Assembly: GCF_018128285.1 (NCBI RefSeq)
Contig: NZ_CP072380.1
Span: 2,542,001-2,606,000 of the forward strand
Reading direction: 5' to 3'
Length of the DNA: 64,000 nucleotides
Source of the DNA: Atopobium sp. oral taxon 416
GTDB lineage: Bacteria; Actinomycetota; Coriobacteriia; Coriobacteriales; Atopobiaceae
Shown here one piece after another: positions 10,070-20,201 of the stretch. The position numbers were made by a program, and so were the translations under genes. The notes below the pieces were generated by a model. The model was not told the DNA's origin. It saw only the letters and a program-made list of their open reading frames with translations, and searched no databases. Position 1 is the first letter of the stretch. Each line of letters begins with the position of its first letter.

Positions 10070-10528
10070 TTATGCAAAGATGTCTCCGGAAACGCCGCCG
10101 TTTGCCATCTTGCCCTTAACAATGTCGAGCTTCGGATAGGTACGTTTCAGATCAGAAACAGCAGCACTGATGCCGGTACCGCCGGAAGTCGCAAAGACGT
10201 AGACCTGCTTGCCAGAGAAGTCATTGGCATCCAGGAACGTTTTCACGACGTTAGGCGCTACGCCCCACCAAATCGGGAAACCGATGTAGAGCTTGTCATA
10301 TTTTGTGATATCCACCGGAGCCGTGGTGATCTCAGGACGGATGCTTGGATCATTCTTTTCCTTGGTGCTTCTGGAGTTAGGATCTTTCCAGTTCATATCA
10401 GCCGCAGTATAGGGCTTCTTCGGATCGATCGATACGAGGTCCGCGCCTGCTGCCTTAGCTAAGGAAGCTGCTGCACGTGCGGTGTTTCCGTTCTTGGTTG
10501 AAGAAAAATATGCGACTAACGTTGCCAT
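10070..10528 (-). CDS. Flavodoxin (152 aa)
   Basis: Small FMN-binding electron carrier or quinone/nitro-type reductase of the flavodoxin fold. The phosphate-binding loop YFSSTKNGNTARAA is at the N-terminus. Later segments YDKLYIGFPIWWG and YVFATSGGTGI match the loops that contact the flavin ring. I take the ATG at 10528, which has GGAG nine bases upstream, rather than a TTG two codons earlier that would sit too close. It lies downstream of a broken FMN oxidoreductase and a TetR gene, so oxidative or electrophile stress control is plausible. Confidence 0.88.
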   Translation of the reverse strand: MATLVAYFSSTKNGNTARAAASLAKAAGADLVSIDPKKPYTAADMNWKDPNSRSTKEKNDPSIRPEITTAPVDITKYDKLYIGFPIWWGVAPNVVKTFLDANDFSGKQVYVFATSGGTGISAAVSDLKRTYPKLDIVKGKMANGGVSGDIFA

Positions 10529-11090
10529 ACTCAATCACTCCTTTGATGGTTTCTTGCTTCAGGTTCCTGCCAAACTCACGGGCTTGTTTGACATACCTGG
10601 ACCTTTTTGTCATCCCCGGCGCCCCACAGCCATACCCTAAGGTCTCACCTTTATCTTGGAAGTTCAGGTAGCGCACCAGGGTCTTGTAGTGGGCGTTTGA
10701 CGCGTCGAAGGTCCAATCCGAAGAATTCCAGGCATCCACGATCAGCGCAGAGGCCATATGCTTTGCATGGAGACTCGAGCTGAAGGCGCAGAAGCGGCCT
10801 ACAGCCATCTTGAACTGCACAGTTATCCCGTGGTAGTGGAGCGGCGTTGCAAAGATGAGCATATCCGCATCGAGGATTCTCTTACGCAGCGTCTCCATAC
10901 CGCCCTTCTGTACGCAGGGGCCCTCGTAGCTACAGGTGACACATCCGGTACAGGGACAGACATTGGCATACGTGACATCGATGATCTCCACACTGTGTCT
11001 CACCGACTAAGTACCTTCAGCGAAGGTATGGGACAGCAGTGCGGTTGAACCGTCTCTGTTCGAACTCCCTTGGAGAACAAGGGTCTTCAT
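10455..11090 (-). pseudogene. NAD(P)H-dependent FMN reductase-like flavoprotein with an amber codon
   Basis: The gene begins at the ATG at 11090 (GGGGGAG upstream) with MKTLVLQGSSNRDGSTALL, the FMN-phosphate loop of flavodoxin-fold oxidoreductases. An in-frame TAG follows after 27 residues. The frame then continues with VEIIDVTYANVCPCTGCVTC, ATPLHYHGIT and GYGCGAP. The 3' end runs more than 70 bp into the flavodoxin gene, suggesting that the original stop was lost. Without readthrough the product is a 27-residue peptide. Confidence 0.75.
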
Positions 11091-11158
11091 CGTCGCGCTC
11101 CCCCCCCTTGCAGCTTTCAGACCACAATGCTTGGATTCTTTCGGAACTTCTGACGCTG

Positions 11159-11199
11159 TGTCAATTTACTTTTTATAGTACTTTTCTTGACAACATGTC
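11159..11199. promoter_or_regulatory. TetR operator candidates before the flavoprotein gene
   Basis: TGTCAA at 11159-11164 and TTGACA-ACA-TGTC at 11187-11199 flank an AT-rich segment in the gap between the TetR gene and the flavoprotein gene. The second resembles the perfect repeat at the TetR start. This is a plausible shared operator within the target promoter. Confidence 0.5.
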
Positions 11200-11231
11200 T
11201 ATAAATTTCCAAAGAGAATCAGATTGCTTAT

Positions 11232-11885
11232 TTACGGCTGCAATAACTTTGCAAACAGTGAATACACCAGCTGGTAGACCGCTACCTCAGGATGTGGTGT
11301 CCCCACTATATCCATAGCCTTCACCTGTTTGTCGGTGTGATGCGCATAGGAGTAAACCCCATTGAGATACGGGAAAAACTGGAACCGAATCTCTTGGCAC
11401 TTCTCGTCTGTCATCCCAGGCAGAAACTTTTTGAGGCAGGCATCGAAGGTATCGAACTCACATTTCATCGCCGTCTTGAACTCCACCAAACACTCGAGCC
11501 GGCTCTGCTCCTCAATCTCGTTGAGATTGTTTGACTGGATCCTAAGCATCGTCTGATGATTATCAAACACGTGTGCCAACGCCGATGCCAACCCATCGGC
11601 GTCCAACTGATCATGGTCATCGATGATGGCCTGAAGATCGTCGACGCAGCGATTGCATTCTCGGGTCAGGAGCCCTAAGAAGATCTCTTGAATGGTGCGG
11701 AAGTAATTGTAGATGGAAGGCCGGGAAAAGCTGGTATAGGCTGCAATGTCTTTGACTGTAACGTTGCAGTACTGGCTTTTCTTGTAGAGCGCATCCAGTG
11801 CATCGAGGATCTCATCTCTGCGCGCTTCGGTCTTCTCTTTTTTCACGCTAACTGACGCCTCGCCTTCATTTTTAAACATACCCAT
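11232..11885 (-). CDS. TetR-family transcriptional regulator
   Basis: A 217-residue protein with an N-terminal helix-turn-helix, VTVKDIAAYTSFSRPSIYNYFRT, characteristic of TetR repressors, and a helical C-terminal ligand domain. The first ATG is at 11885. A GTG about 13 codons later, in front of KKEKTEARR, is an alternative start with a nearby purine-rich site. It lies just upstream of the FMN reductase-like and flavodoxin genes on the same strand. Matching inverted repeats at its own start and before the flavoprotein gene suggest that it controls itself and both flavin genes. The ligand is unknown. Confidence 0.88.
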   Translation of the reverse strand: MGMFKNEGEASVSVKKEKTEARRDEILDALDALYKKSQYCNVTVKDIAAYTSFSRPSIYNYFRTIQEIFLGLLTRECNRCVDDLQAIIDDHDQLDADGLASALAHVFDNHQTMLRIQSNNLNEIEEQSRLECLVEFKTAMKCEFDTFDACLKKFLPGMTDEKCQEIRFQFFPYLNGVYSYAHHTDKQVKAMDIVGTPHPEVAVYQLVYSLFAKLLQP

Positions 11886-11887
11886 CT

Positions 11888-11904
11888 ATTGACACAATGT
11901 CAAT
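11888..11904. promoter_or_regulatory. Perfect inverted repeat at the TetR start
   Basis: ATTGACA-CAA-TGTCAAT ends two bases before the TetR ATG. Its symmetry and position fit an autoregulatory operator. A related copy lies at 11187-11199. Confidence 0.6.
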
Positions 11905-11963
11905 ATTTTCCCTCTCCTTAATATCGTGCCTCAAGCTGCAAAGTTATAGACCGCGTACTCCGT

Positions 11964-13794
11964 TTATACCTGGTCCTCCCAGAAGCTCACTGCGTGGTCC
12001 AACCAGCCTTCCGCAACGGTTCCGATCCCGAGGCCAAGGCTATGGTAAAGGCCATAGAACACTTCAATCTACGCCGGGATGCCCCGCGCATTGAGCTCAT
12101 TGCACTGATCGGACATGACGCGCCAGTTGGTGATCCCATCCGCTGTGCCTATATTGGAATAGGTTGACAGCTTTTCGCTGGTCACCTCTGAGAGACCTGT
12201 GTACTGCATCACGATTGCGACAAGTCTGGGGCAGTTCTCATTAATAGAGGCAGAGGTTCCCTCGGATCCGACCCAATCGGCCATCCTGGCGCCGGCAGAG
12301 CCATCACAGATGGAGTAGCCATCCATTGAAACTCCAAGCTCATCGGCGTGATCCTGCACGTAAGCGATCGCCCACGAAAGGTCTTCGCAGGCGGTCTGTA
12401 CGCCCGGGCGATAGACGGTCACAAAAGCGTTGTAGCCCTTGTGCGAAAACTCCAAAGCATGGGACATGGAATCGTGGATTGCAGCCACATAGGTAAAACC
12501 ACCGCCTGCGCAGCAGAAGGCAGTCCTGGCATCCTGCTACCCCGGAGAAAAGAGGCCCGTATTTGCCAGGTCCGGACTATCGTCGATCTCATCCTGTGAG
12601 TAGAATTGTAACTGTCTTATTGGAATCGGCCGCGCTGTACCACGCCAGGTTTATGGTGCCTAAGGTATCTCCGGACATGTATCCCTCATCGACCGGGAAG
12701 ATCATTCTCCCCCAGTCGTCGAAGGCACCGTCACCTCTCACCTGGTCGATCGGGTTATCACGGTTGTACCAGACTGTCTGTTGGGTAGTGCCGCCGTTGC
12801 TGTAGTGGGGACCATTGAAGAAGAGTCTCATATCGTTATGGGTGTACTCACCGGCGGCCTGTACGTTGTGCTCAAACCCTTCCTACTCGCGAAAGGCGAT
12901 GCTTCCCCCATCCTGGGAATCGGCCGCGATAAACCTGCTGGAGGAGTCGTTCTTCATATTCTGGATCTGTGTCTTGATCCCCGAATAGGCGAAGCCATCC
13001 GTGCCGGACATCGAGTAGATGAAAAAATCGCTCGAGGTGAAGCCCTGGTCAGCTATTTGCCAGGCAATCACACTGCCGTCTGAAGGCACCGATCCGCTTA
13101 TCGGTATGAACCATCCAAAATAGTCTAAACAATACTGGAAGGTGTGCCAGGCGTTCACCGAACCCATCGAGAACCCCGCAAACCCACGGTGATCCCGGGA
13201 AGCCCGAAAAGCCTCCAGAGTCGTGCTAGTAGCATAGGTATGCCACCGGGATTTCACTGCCGGCATCAGATCATTGCGCAGCTCATTGTGGTAGTTATTC
13301 GTAAGCTGCAGCGCCAGCTCATAGTCAGAGCTGTCCGACCCAATCGTATTGTTGTAGCTCAGTACCACGAGCAGCGACGGCTCAATCCGTCCATTCTGGA
13401 TCGTATGGTCGATATTGTTCTTAAAGCTGGTCTCGTTGCCGAGTACCCCGAGCAGCGTTGTCTCATTGCTCCATCCCCCGCAGCTGATGTAGAGGATGCC
13501 ATAGGGCTGATTGGCGTTATATCCATAGGGCTCATAGGTCTGGTGGTCCAATTCCCGCAGCATTCCCTATTGATCGGCAGGTTGGTCATACCTATCCGGA
13601 ATCGACTCAGGAATATCGGGAATCTGTCCCGCATCGTAGCCGATAGCATTTGATGCATCCGGTGTTGTATTCTGTCCCTACCCAGAATCAGAGGAATCCT
13701 TATTCTGATTGTTATGATTATTGCTACAGCCAGTCAGACCAAGGCCCACCATGATACCTGCAGCTGAAAGTCTGGAAAAATTTCTGCGTCTCAT
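11964..13794 (-). pseudogene. Secreted two-domain esterase lipoprotein with five in-frame TAG codons
   Basis: The start at 13794 (GAGAAAGG upstream) gives a lipoprotein signal with LTGC near residue 23. The N-terminal half is a putative-esterase/feruloyl-esterase-like domain: YGILYISCGGWSNE, then the nucleophile elbow GFSMGS. The C-terminal half is a second alpha/beta hydrolase: CCAGGGFTYV, AYVQDHADELG, DGSAGAR, ending YHSLGLGIGTVAEGW and TAA at 11964. In-frame TAG codons follow DSG, ADQ, FRE, SPG and GIPA. One frameshift lies near 12,600, and the first domain lacks about 20 residues expected after HQTYE. The intended substrate may be plant or host polysaccharide esters. Confidence 0.8.
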
Positions 13795-13885
13795 TTGCCT
13801 TTCTCATAGTGGATCGCTCTGATCGGTTGCCTATCTCCTACCCATTAGCTTGGAGTTTTCCGACACGCTGTATAATGCGCATATA

Positions 13886-13921
13886 CGTTATCCAGTATTC
13901 GTTCGTTATCCAGTATTCGTT
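13886..13921. repeat. Tandem 18-bp repeat, two copies
   Basis: The 18-base unit CGTTATCCAGTATTCGTT occurs twice head to tail with no mismatch, about 90-130 bp upstream of the esterase start. It could be a doubled regulator site or slippage. Confidence 0.9.
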
Positions 13922-14025
13922 CCATGTATAGCAGCAGGTATTAGCCTAGTAATGGCAAAGTACTCCTCCCGCTCACACAGGAGAAGCCCCCTCTGCCTCA
14001 CAGGGCTCTATGCAGACTTAAAAGA

Positions 14026-14931
14026 TTATTTCGCAGATCCCCCCTGCGGTTTCGGAGCATCCCGTGCCGTCAGATACTGCTCAAACTGCGAGGCCACTTG
14101 ATTGAAGTCGTTGGGAAGTACCACCGTGGAGGCGCCCTTTGCGGCGTACTGGTTCATCATATCGATCCACTGAGTGAACTCGAAGAGTTGATTCGCCTCA
14201 TCTTCGCTGAGCTCAGCACCTTTAATTGTGTCGATCGACTCTTTGATGCCCCGCGCAATCGCCACACGCTGATCCGCGATACCTTTGCCTTCTGCTGCCA
14301 TTGCCTCCGCACGTGCCTGTGCGGTGATCACGGTCTTTGCCTTATTAGCGTTTGCATCGTTCGTCGCAGACTCAAGGTTGTTTTTGGAGGCGATGATGTG
14401 GTTCATTGACTCCTGCACCTCTTTCGGCAGCTTGATGCTTGTGATGAGCGTCGTCACCAACACGTAGCCATACCCGCGCATCTTCTCTGCTACGACCCGG
14501 TCGATCGACTGGGCAATAGAATCCTTCTCCGAGAACACCTCATCGAGCGCACGCGCCGGAATTTGCGAACGCAGCGCATCTGCCAAGTAGTCCTGCATCT
14601 GCCCCACCGGGTCCTGCAGGGTGTAGAAGCTCCGGTAGACACCGGAGCCTTCCCCTTTCTCCATATCCGAATAGTCGATGTGGTACTGGATGGAGACATC
14701 CAGCTCAATTGTCACATTGTCGGAGGTCTTCGCGTCAAAGGTCATGTGCTTATCTTCCGTCATGAGGCTCAGATCGTACATCGTATCGATGATGGGGATC
14801 TTTACGTGAAAGCCCGGCCCAGCAAAGCGGTGAAACTTGCCCCAGCGTTCGATCACCGCTACATGCTGCTGCCGCACGACGAACGCGCCGAGGATAATGA
14901 GGATGACAACGATAATGAGGAGAACGATCAT
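14026..14931 (-). CDS. SPFH/band-7 (stomatin-like) membrane protein
   Basis: A 301-residue protein with one N-terminal transmembrane segment (residues 2-20) followed by an SPFH domain: VVRQQHVAVIERWGKFHR, GPGFHVKIPIIDTM and the coiled-coil stretch around ARAEAMAAEGKG. Such proteins assemble into rings in membrane microdomains and often hold proteases or quality-control partners. The start has AAAGGAG upstream and the gene ends in TAA. No NfeD or FtsH partner is adjacent. HflK/HflC-like and stomatin-like members are hard to separate; stomatin-like is preferred. Confidence 0.9.
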   Translation of the reverse strand: MIVLLIIVVILIILGAFVVRQQHVAVIERWGKFHRFAGPGFHVKIPIIDTMYDLSLMTEDKHMTFDAKTSDNVTIELDVSIQYHIDYSDMEKGEGSGVYRSFYTLQDPVGQMQDYLADALRSQIPARALDEVFSEKDSIAQSIDRVVAEKMRGYGYVLVTTLITSIKLPKEVQESMNHIIASKNNLESATNDANANKAKTVITAQARAEAMAAEGKGIADQRVAIARGIKESIDTIKGAELSEDEANQLFEFTQWIDMMNQYAAKGASTVVLPNDFNQVASQFEQYLTARDAPKPQGGSAK

Positions 14932-15264
14932 AACAAAAACACTCCTTTAGTTAATTGAGATAAAACACCATTAGTCTGGCTGTTCACACTGTAGCAAACA
15001 GCCTTTACAGCAATATCGTCCAAAACAAAATAAACGCTGAGAGGGCCAATACTTCCGCCGTGCGCGATGCTCTACACTGCCCTCATCCAGCTTTCAACAA
15101 ACTCAATGGCACCTGTAGGCAACCAGCGCCGAGCGGGTACACTGAACAGGTTCACTACATCACTTGAAGAGTCTTTCATGGCGCAGGGGGCAATCAGCGC
15201 CCTTAGACAAGATGGTATCATGTCGCACCCTCAGCGTTTTCGTGACGTCACCAAACAGATCCCC

Positions 15265-16022
15265 GCATCGCAACCTTGTCCGTGATCAGCTCGGTGGGCT
15301 ACGTCGTTCTGCTCACCTATGTAAAGGGGCCTCATTATCGACCGCTTCCAAGCCGATCCGACCCCACCTAATCAGGTCTTTTCGGTCTTCAAAGGCTACA
15401 TCTTAGCCCTTTTGATCGTCTACGCCGTCAGCCAGGCGCTCTCAAAGCTGCAGGACTACAGCGTCTACCGCCTCGAAATCAATGGCAACTACAAGCTCGC
15501 ACGCCTATGCTTCGATACACTGTCAAATCGGTCAATGAAGTTCCATACGAGTCGGTTCGGAAGATCGCTCATGAGCGAGTGCACCCAGTTGGTGGATGTC
15601 GTGGTGTATTCCCTCATCCCCATCGTTGCGAGCGTCGTCGCCACCTTTGTCATCTTGGGACCTGCAGTTTCGATCTATGCAGTCCTGCTTGCAATCATGC
15701 TCGTGATCTATTTGATCGTCACTACAAAGATGTACCGACGTATCTTGCCGCTCTCCACCGCCTCAAGGGCACAGAATACATTGAGCGGTGTCCTGAGTGG
15801 CTCAGTCACGAACATCCTGGCCGTCAAGACCTATGGACGTGAGGACTTCGAACGCGAACTCTTCAACAAAGCAGACGTCCGAGCGAAGAACGCAGAGACC
15901 CGCAACATGCGCGCTCCGATACAGCATGGCTTTGCCATCTCTGTCATAATTACGATAGCAAGCCTAATCTGCATAGCTGTGCTGACCTCATACCCTGCTA
16001 GCTGGTCTTCTTTGCAAAGAAG
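15265..16022 (+). pseudogene. ABC transporter membrane-domain fragment
   Basis: Hydrophobic segments such as LSVISSVGYVVLLTYVKG and AVLLAIMLVIYLIV, with LSGVLSGSVTNILAVKTYGRE, are typical of exporter-type ABC membrane domains. A one-base frameshift near 15,330 separates the first segment from the rest. The N-terminus is unclear. The gene stops at about 16,022, where an IS256 element begins, and the nucleotide-binding domain is missing. A 16-bp perfect palindrome at 16,007-16,022 lies at the junction. Confidence 0.75.
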
Positions 16023-16200
16023 TCGGCCAAGTCCGAATTCGTGTGTAAATTCGCGAACGCCCCACATCTCCTATTTCGCCTTCATGAGCCCGCACTGATC
16101 GCGCGCGATGGCGGCGAGCACGGGCGCCCGCTTCTCGAGCTCCTCGACCGCCGGGCGGTAGCAGGCCTTCCTCCCCGGCCCCTGCCAGCGCTCTGAGCCC

Positions 16201-17595
16201 TGTCAATATAATGGACAGAGGAATCTCAGATTCTATGCGGCCTGCATCGCCTTTGGATCGTATGCAAGGCCTTTCTCGAGGTGCTCAAAGAACTCCTGCA
16301 TCACCTCTTCCGGCACGCGATCTCCTATGGACTTATGCGGGCGGAAGCGGTTGCAGTACGACTCGATTAAACTCGTGTGCCTTGTGCTTGGTCGTGGATG
16401 CATCTAAGAGGCGCTTGTGGTAGTACCATTCGTTCTTGAGCGTGGTGAAAAGCGATTTGGCGAGCGCATTGTCGTGGCAGCTTCCGGTTCTCCCCACGGA
16501 GAGCCTCACGTCGTGTACGGCTGAGCAGGCGGTCAGCTTTGAGCTTATGTACTGGCTGCCTGGGCTGCTTAGAATATGGCCCCTCCGGCCACGTATCCGC
16601 GCGAATATGCCATCTTTAGGGCAAAGACGACAAGGCCTGCCCTCATGTTGTCCTGTATGCTTCAGCCCACCACCATGTGTGTGCACAGATCGTGTGCGAC
16701 GGCGAGATATATAAAGCCTGCCGTGGTCCTGCGATAGGTTGTATCGCCCACGAGCTTGGCTGTCGGAACGGGACACGAAAAGCCGCGCCGGGTGAGGTCG
16801 GGGCGCTCGGGGGTATCAGGTGCGGGCAGCGTCGTTCTCTTGGAGGCATTGGATCAGATGCCGCCTATCTCCAGCTTAGCCATGCACCTGCGCACGCGGT
16901 AGCGGGTCGTGCCTGTAAATTTTGCGTAACTTTGGATCTCCTGTGAGCTTGGATCAGACCTAGCGAAAGCTAAAGCGCCTGTCGCTTTCCTCCCATATCG
17001 CGCAGATGGCTTCCTTGAGGGGACCCCACGGATCCTCACCGCCTCCGGCCTTGAGCCATCGGTAGAAGTGAGCCCTGCTCACCTCCAGTACGCGCTCCAT
17101 CATCGAGACGCTGTAGGTTGCCCTCTTTGCCAGCATGAGTTAAAACCTGTCCTTGGTCAGAGGCTTCCGGCGAAGAAGGCTGCCTCTTTTTTAGGAACTT
17201 ATTCTCGCTCTCGAGCTCGTGTATGCGCCTGTTGGCCCTGTCGAGCTGCTTGTGCTCGTCGATCCTTTCCTGGGTCACCCTTTTGGTCTTTGAGTGCTTG
17301 ATGATCCAGTCGTTTAGGGTCTTGTCGTTGATCCTTAAGCTTCGCGGCGCACTCCCTGATGCTCTTCTTCGGATCGACCTCACGTGCCTTCCTGTAGTAC
17401 TCGACAGCCTCGAGGTGATACTTCTTCAGTGTAGTGCCTGGGTGTTTCCGGCTTCGTGCGGGACTTTGCCTTCTCTATCTCGCTTGCGCTTAGCGACATC
17501 TCATCTCTTCAATCTGCTGGTGTTGGTAGGTGGGTATCTGGACAGAGCATATCTGTTGCCAGTCCCTGAATCCCACTGTCCACCAAAAGATTACA
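16201..17595 (-). mobile_element. IS3-family element nested in IS256
   Basis: About 1.4 kb with imperfect terminal repeats (TGT, then GGACAG and ATTC motifs, at both ends). The minus strand contains an OrfA part near 17,036-17,383 (NDKTLNDWIIKHSK, then a coiled-coil HELESENKFLKK) and an OrfB integrase part near 16,333-16,776 (GSQYISSKLTACS, GRTGSCHDNALAKSLF, LKNEWYYH). Several frameshifts break both, so no full transposase is made. It entered the C-terminal coding part of the host IS256 transposase. No target duplication is obvious. Confidence 0.7.
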
Positions 17596-17597
17596 GC

Positions 17598-18514
17598 TCA
17601 CTCGTCCTCCCGCATGAGCACCGCCGTCGCGAGCCTGAGCGCAGACTCCGGGCTCGGGAAGACCCCGACCGCCCGCGAGCGGCGCTTGATCTCGCGGTTG
17701 AGGCACTCGAGGTAGTTCGACGTGCGGGTGCAGCGGCGCATGTCGCCGGCGGGCAGCGCCATCACGGTCATCGCGTCGTCGAAGCCTTCGAGCAGCCGCT
17801 CGACTGCCCTCGGGGCCCTCTCGCGGTAGTCGGCGGCGATCTCGTCGCGCCTGCGCTCGGCCGACGCCCTGTCAGGGCAGTTGAACATCTCGGCGAGCTT
17901 ACTGCGCAGCCCGGCCCTGAGCCCCTTCGGGGCGGCCTCGGCCACGTTAATCTCGCCGTCGGCGAGCTCGACGCCGAGCACTTCCTTGTCGCCCGTCGGC
18001 GTCAGCCCGATGGCCACGAGCAGCGCCTTCGGCCTGACGCGGCCGCCCTCTATGGGGCGGTTGCGAAACCTCTCGAGCGCCTCGTCGAGCTCGGCGCAGG
18101 CCTGCGAGACGGCCTGCTTGGAGAAGCCCCTGCCGCAGATCTCCTCCATCACGCGGCCGACCTTGGCTATCGAGCGCCGCCGACGACCATCTCGGCCATC
18201 GCGAGGACCAGGACGGCCTCGGCGCGCCTGTAGTTGTCGAACACGAGCGTCTTAAACGAGACGTTGCGGTGGCGCGAGACGGCGAGCTCGACCGTGCCGA
18301 CCCTGGTGACGAGGGACCTCTTGCGGGTGCCGTTGCGGAAGTCGGTCCGCTCCGCCGTGCGCTCGTAGGGCTTGGCGCGCAGCTGCTCGGCGGAGTTTGC
18401 CGACAGGATCGCGTTGAGAAACTGCTGCAAGAGGAGCCGAAACGCGTCCCCTCTGGAATCCGCGAGGACCTGCGCTATCTTGTCGCTTTCGAGGGTAATA
18501 TTGATTCGAGCCAT
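17598..18514 (-). pseudogene. IS256 (Mutator-type) transposase, interrupted and deleted
   Basis: The gene starts at the ATG at 18514 with MARINITLESDKIAQ, followed by FRNGTRKRSLVTRVGTVELAV. A frame change near 18,160 leads to the middle part (KQAVSQACAELDEALERFRNRP, VRPKALLVAIGLTPTGDKEVLG). The segment that should carry the second catalytic aspartate is missing between ELADGE and INVAEAAPKG. The C-terminus TSNYLECLNREIKRRSRAVGVFP is cut by the IS3 element, and the last 40 or so codons lie at 16,074-16,200. Confidence 0.8.
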
Positions 18515-18605
18515 GCTAAGCCTTCGATTCTCTGTGCCTTTTGGTGATTGCAAGTTTACTTGGAAGACGGGCCTCTGGCTCGCTCCCGTTTTTACACCAC
18601 TTTAC

Positions 18606-19281
18606 GGACGTAACCATCTCGAGGCAGTATGGCACAGCAAAGCTCCTGAACCCCTTGGGGCGTCCTTCAGGCTCTCACCAGATTCGTGCAAACAAGGCAA
18701 TTGCCCGCGAGGCAGCAAAGCATGTCCAGGACGGCGACTGCATCTTCATCAACACGAGCTCGACGGCGCTCTCCATCATCGAGAACATCACGGCCCAGGA
18801 CGTCACAATCATTACGAACAACGGCAAGGCACTTCTGCTCAAGGAGCTACCGAACGTCTCCCTCATCCTTACCGGCGGCGAGATCCGCCCTCCGAAGACA
18901 TCAATGACGGGAGAGTTCGCGATCAACTGTATCCGGCGCGTTGCAGCAACAAAGTCATTCCTCGGCCTCACAGGGCTCTCTGTTGAGTATGGCCTGACCT
19001 CTGCCACGGCTCCCGAGCCCGCCGTCAACGCTATGATGCTCGAGCGCTCCCGTACCCACATCATCGTCGCCGACTCCTCAAAGATCGGGAAGACCTCGAG
19101 TTTCCAGTTCGGCACCACCGACGAGGTCAATCTCCTCATCACCGACAACGGCGCCACCGACGAGCAGGTCGAGGAGCTCAGACATGCTGGCATCTCGCAG
19201 ATAATCAGGGTAGATCCGGTCCTCGGCATCGGACCGGCCGACAGCAGTACCGCAGCCGGCACGCAGGACCAGATCGTCTAG
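18606..19281 (+). pseudogene. DeoR-family regulator lacking its N-terminus
   Basis: The frame contains the DeoR sensor domain: DGDCIFINTSSTALSIIENI, ITNNGKALLLKELPNVSLILTGG and KSFLGLTGLSVEYGLTSA. It starts inside the helix-turn-helix at VTISR, immediately next to the IS256 end, so the DNA-binding start is gone. The sensor half is intact to TAG. Such regulators usually sense phosphorylated sugars. Without a start codon and helix-turn-helix it is unlikely to be functional. Confidence 0.8.
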
Positions 19282-19402
19282 CCCGGGCAGCTCCGCCTGC
19301 CATCGTGCAGGGTCTCAGATAGTGCATGGTCTAGAATAGGAACAGATGTGCGGTTCATGCCCACGCATCCCTGTCATCTGCGTCATCTCCGAAAGGTGCG
19401 CC

Positions 19403-19992
19403 ATGTACTTTACCGAGTGCCATACACCTCTGGTCGGCACCCTCACGCTTCTGAGCGATGGGTCCGAGCTCTGCGGCTGCTGCTTCAGCAATGGCCGCCA
19501 TGTCTCAAAGGATATGGAAGGCGAGCTCATACGCAGAGATGACCTTGCTGTGCTCCAGGAGGCAAGAGCCTGGCTCGACCGCTATTTCGAAGGCCTGCGT
19601 CCCGACCCCTCAGAACTCCCCCTCAAAGACCAGGGCACAGCATTCCAGAAGCTTGTGCGTTCCGCCATGCTCGAGATTCCCTACGGCGAGGCCGTGACCT
19701 ACGGCGACATTGCGCACTCCATAGAGACCGTGGCGGCAGGCGCCAGTCACCGCGTACTGTCGGAGGAGCCGTCGGTCGCAATATCTACGGTGTGATCGTC
19801 CCCTGCCACCGCGTCGTCGGATCCAATGGCAGCCTCACGGGATTTGGCGGTGGCATCGACAAGAAGATTGCACCCCTCGAATTCGAAGGCGCCATGAAGC
19901 CTTCCTTCAAGCGCCCAAAGAAAGGGCACGGCACTCACAGGCATTCCGAATTCTGTCCGCATGGGACGCGGTACCGCCTATGCCTTCTCTGA
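19403..19992 (+). pseudogene. ogt: O6-methylguanine-DNA methyltransferase, frameshifted
   Basis: Ogt removes methyl groups from O6-methylguanine onto its own cysteine. The start at 19403 has GAAAGGTG upstream and resembles the intact copy at 41,061 (MYFTECHTPLVGTL; FQKLVRSAMLEIPYGEAVTYGDIA). Near 19,745 the frame shifts. The active-site segment VIVPCHRVVGSNGSLTGF lies in another frame starting about 19,792, while the first frame stops at 19,795. The gene cannot make a full protein unless the shift is a sequencing error. Confidence 0.85.
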
Positions 19993-20200
19993 CCTCACCC
20001 CTGACGATATGCATGAGATCCTCGAAGCGCACGACAGCTCGTTTGCCCAGGCCTTCGTCGTCGCAGACACAGCATCCGGCTGCTTCTGGAGGCCCGGCGC
20101 ATCCGAACTGGTGTCACTCCAGGAGCGCTGCCGCTACTTTGCGACGGCAGAAGATGCCGAAACAGCAGGATTCCATGCACTGAAGGAGCAGGCAGAGTAG
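19961..20200 (+). pseudogene. Degenerate Ada-like metal-binding domain
   Basis: MHEILEAHDSSFAQAFVVADTASGCFWRPGA...CRYFATAEDAETAGF follows the plan of the N-terminal zinc domain of Ada (DxRFDG...VxxTGIYCRP...FFATAAEAEAAGFR). Only two cysteines remain and the usual four-cysteine zinc site is not complete. It ends one base before alkA and overlaps the frameshifted ogt tail. It is probably a relic of an ogt-Ada-alkA repair operon. Confidence 0.6.
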
Positions 20201-20201
20201 C

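Larger units (their letters stand above)
16026..18612 (-). mobile_element. IS256-family element interrupted by an IS3 element
   Basis: The left terminus at about 16,026 matches the IS256-type ends at 55,290 and 46,568 (core AAGTCCGAATTCGTGTG or a close variant). A right inverted repeat with TTTACAC and TTTACGGAC lies near 18,588-18,612. The minus-strand transposase is split by an IS3 element at 16,201-17,595. The element separates the ABC-transporter fragment from the truncated DeoR gene, so flanking DNA was probably lost. Confidence 0.75.

Noticed and set aside
11964-13794. Genome-wide reassignment of TAG to a sense codon
   Set aside because: Many intact genes in this window end in TAG at the length expected for their families (rbsK, mtlA, gldA, doc, relB).
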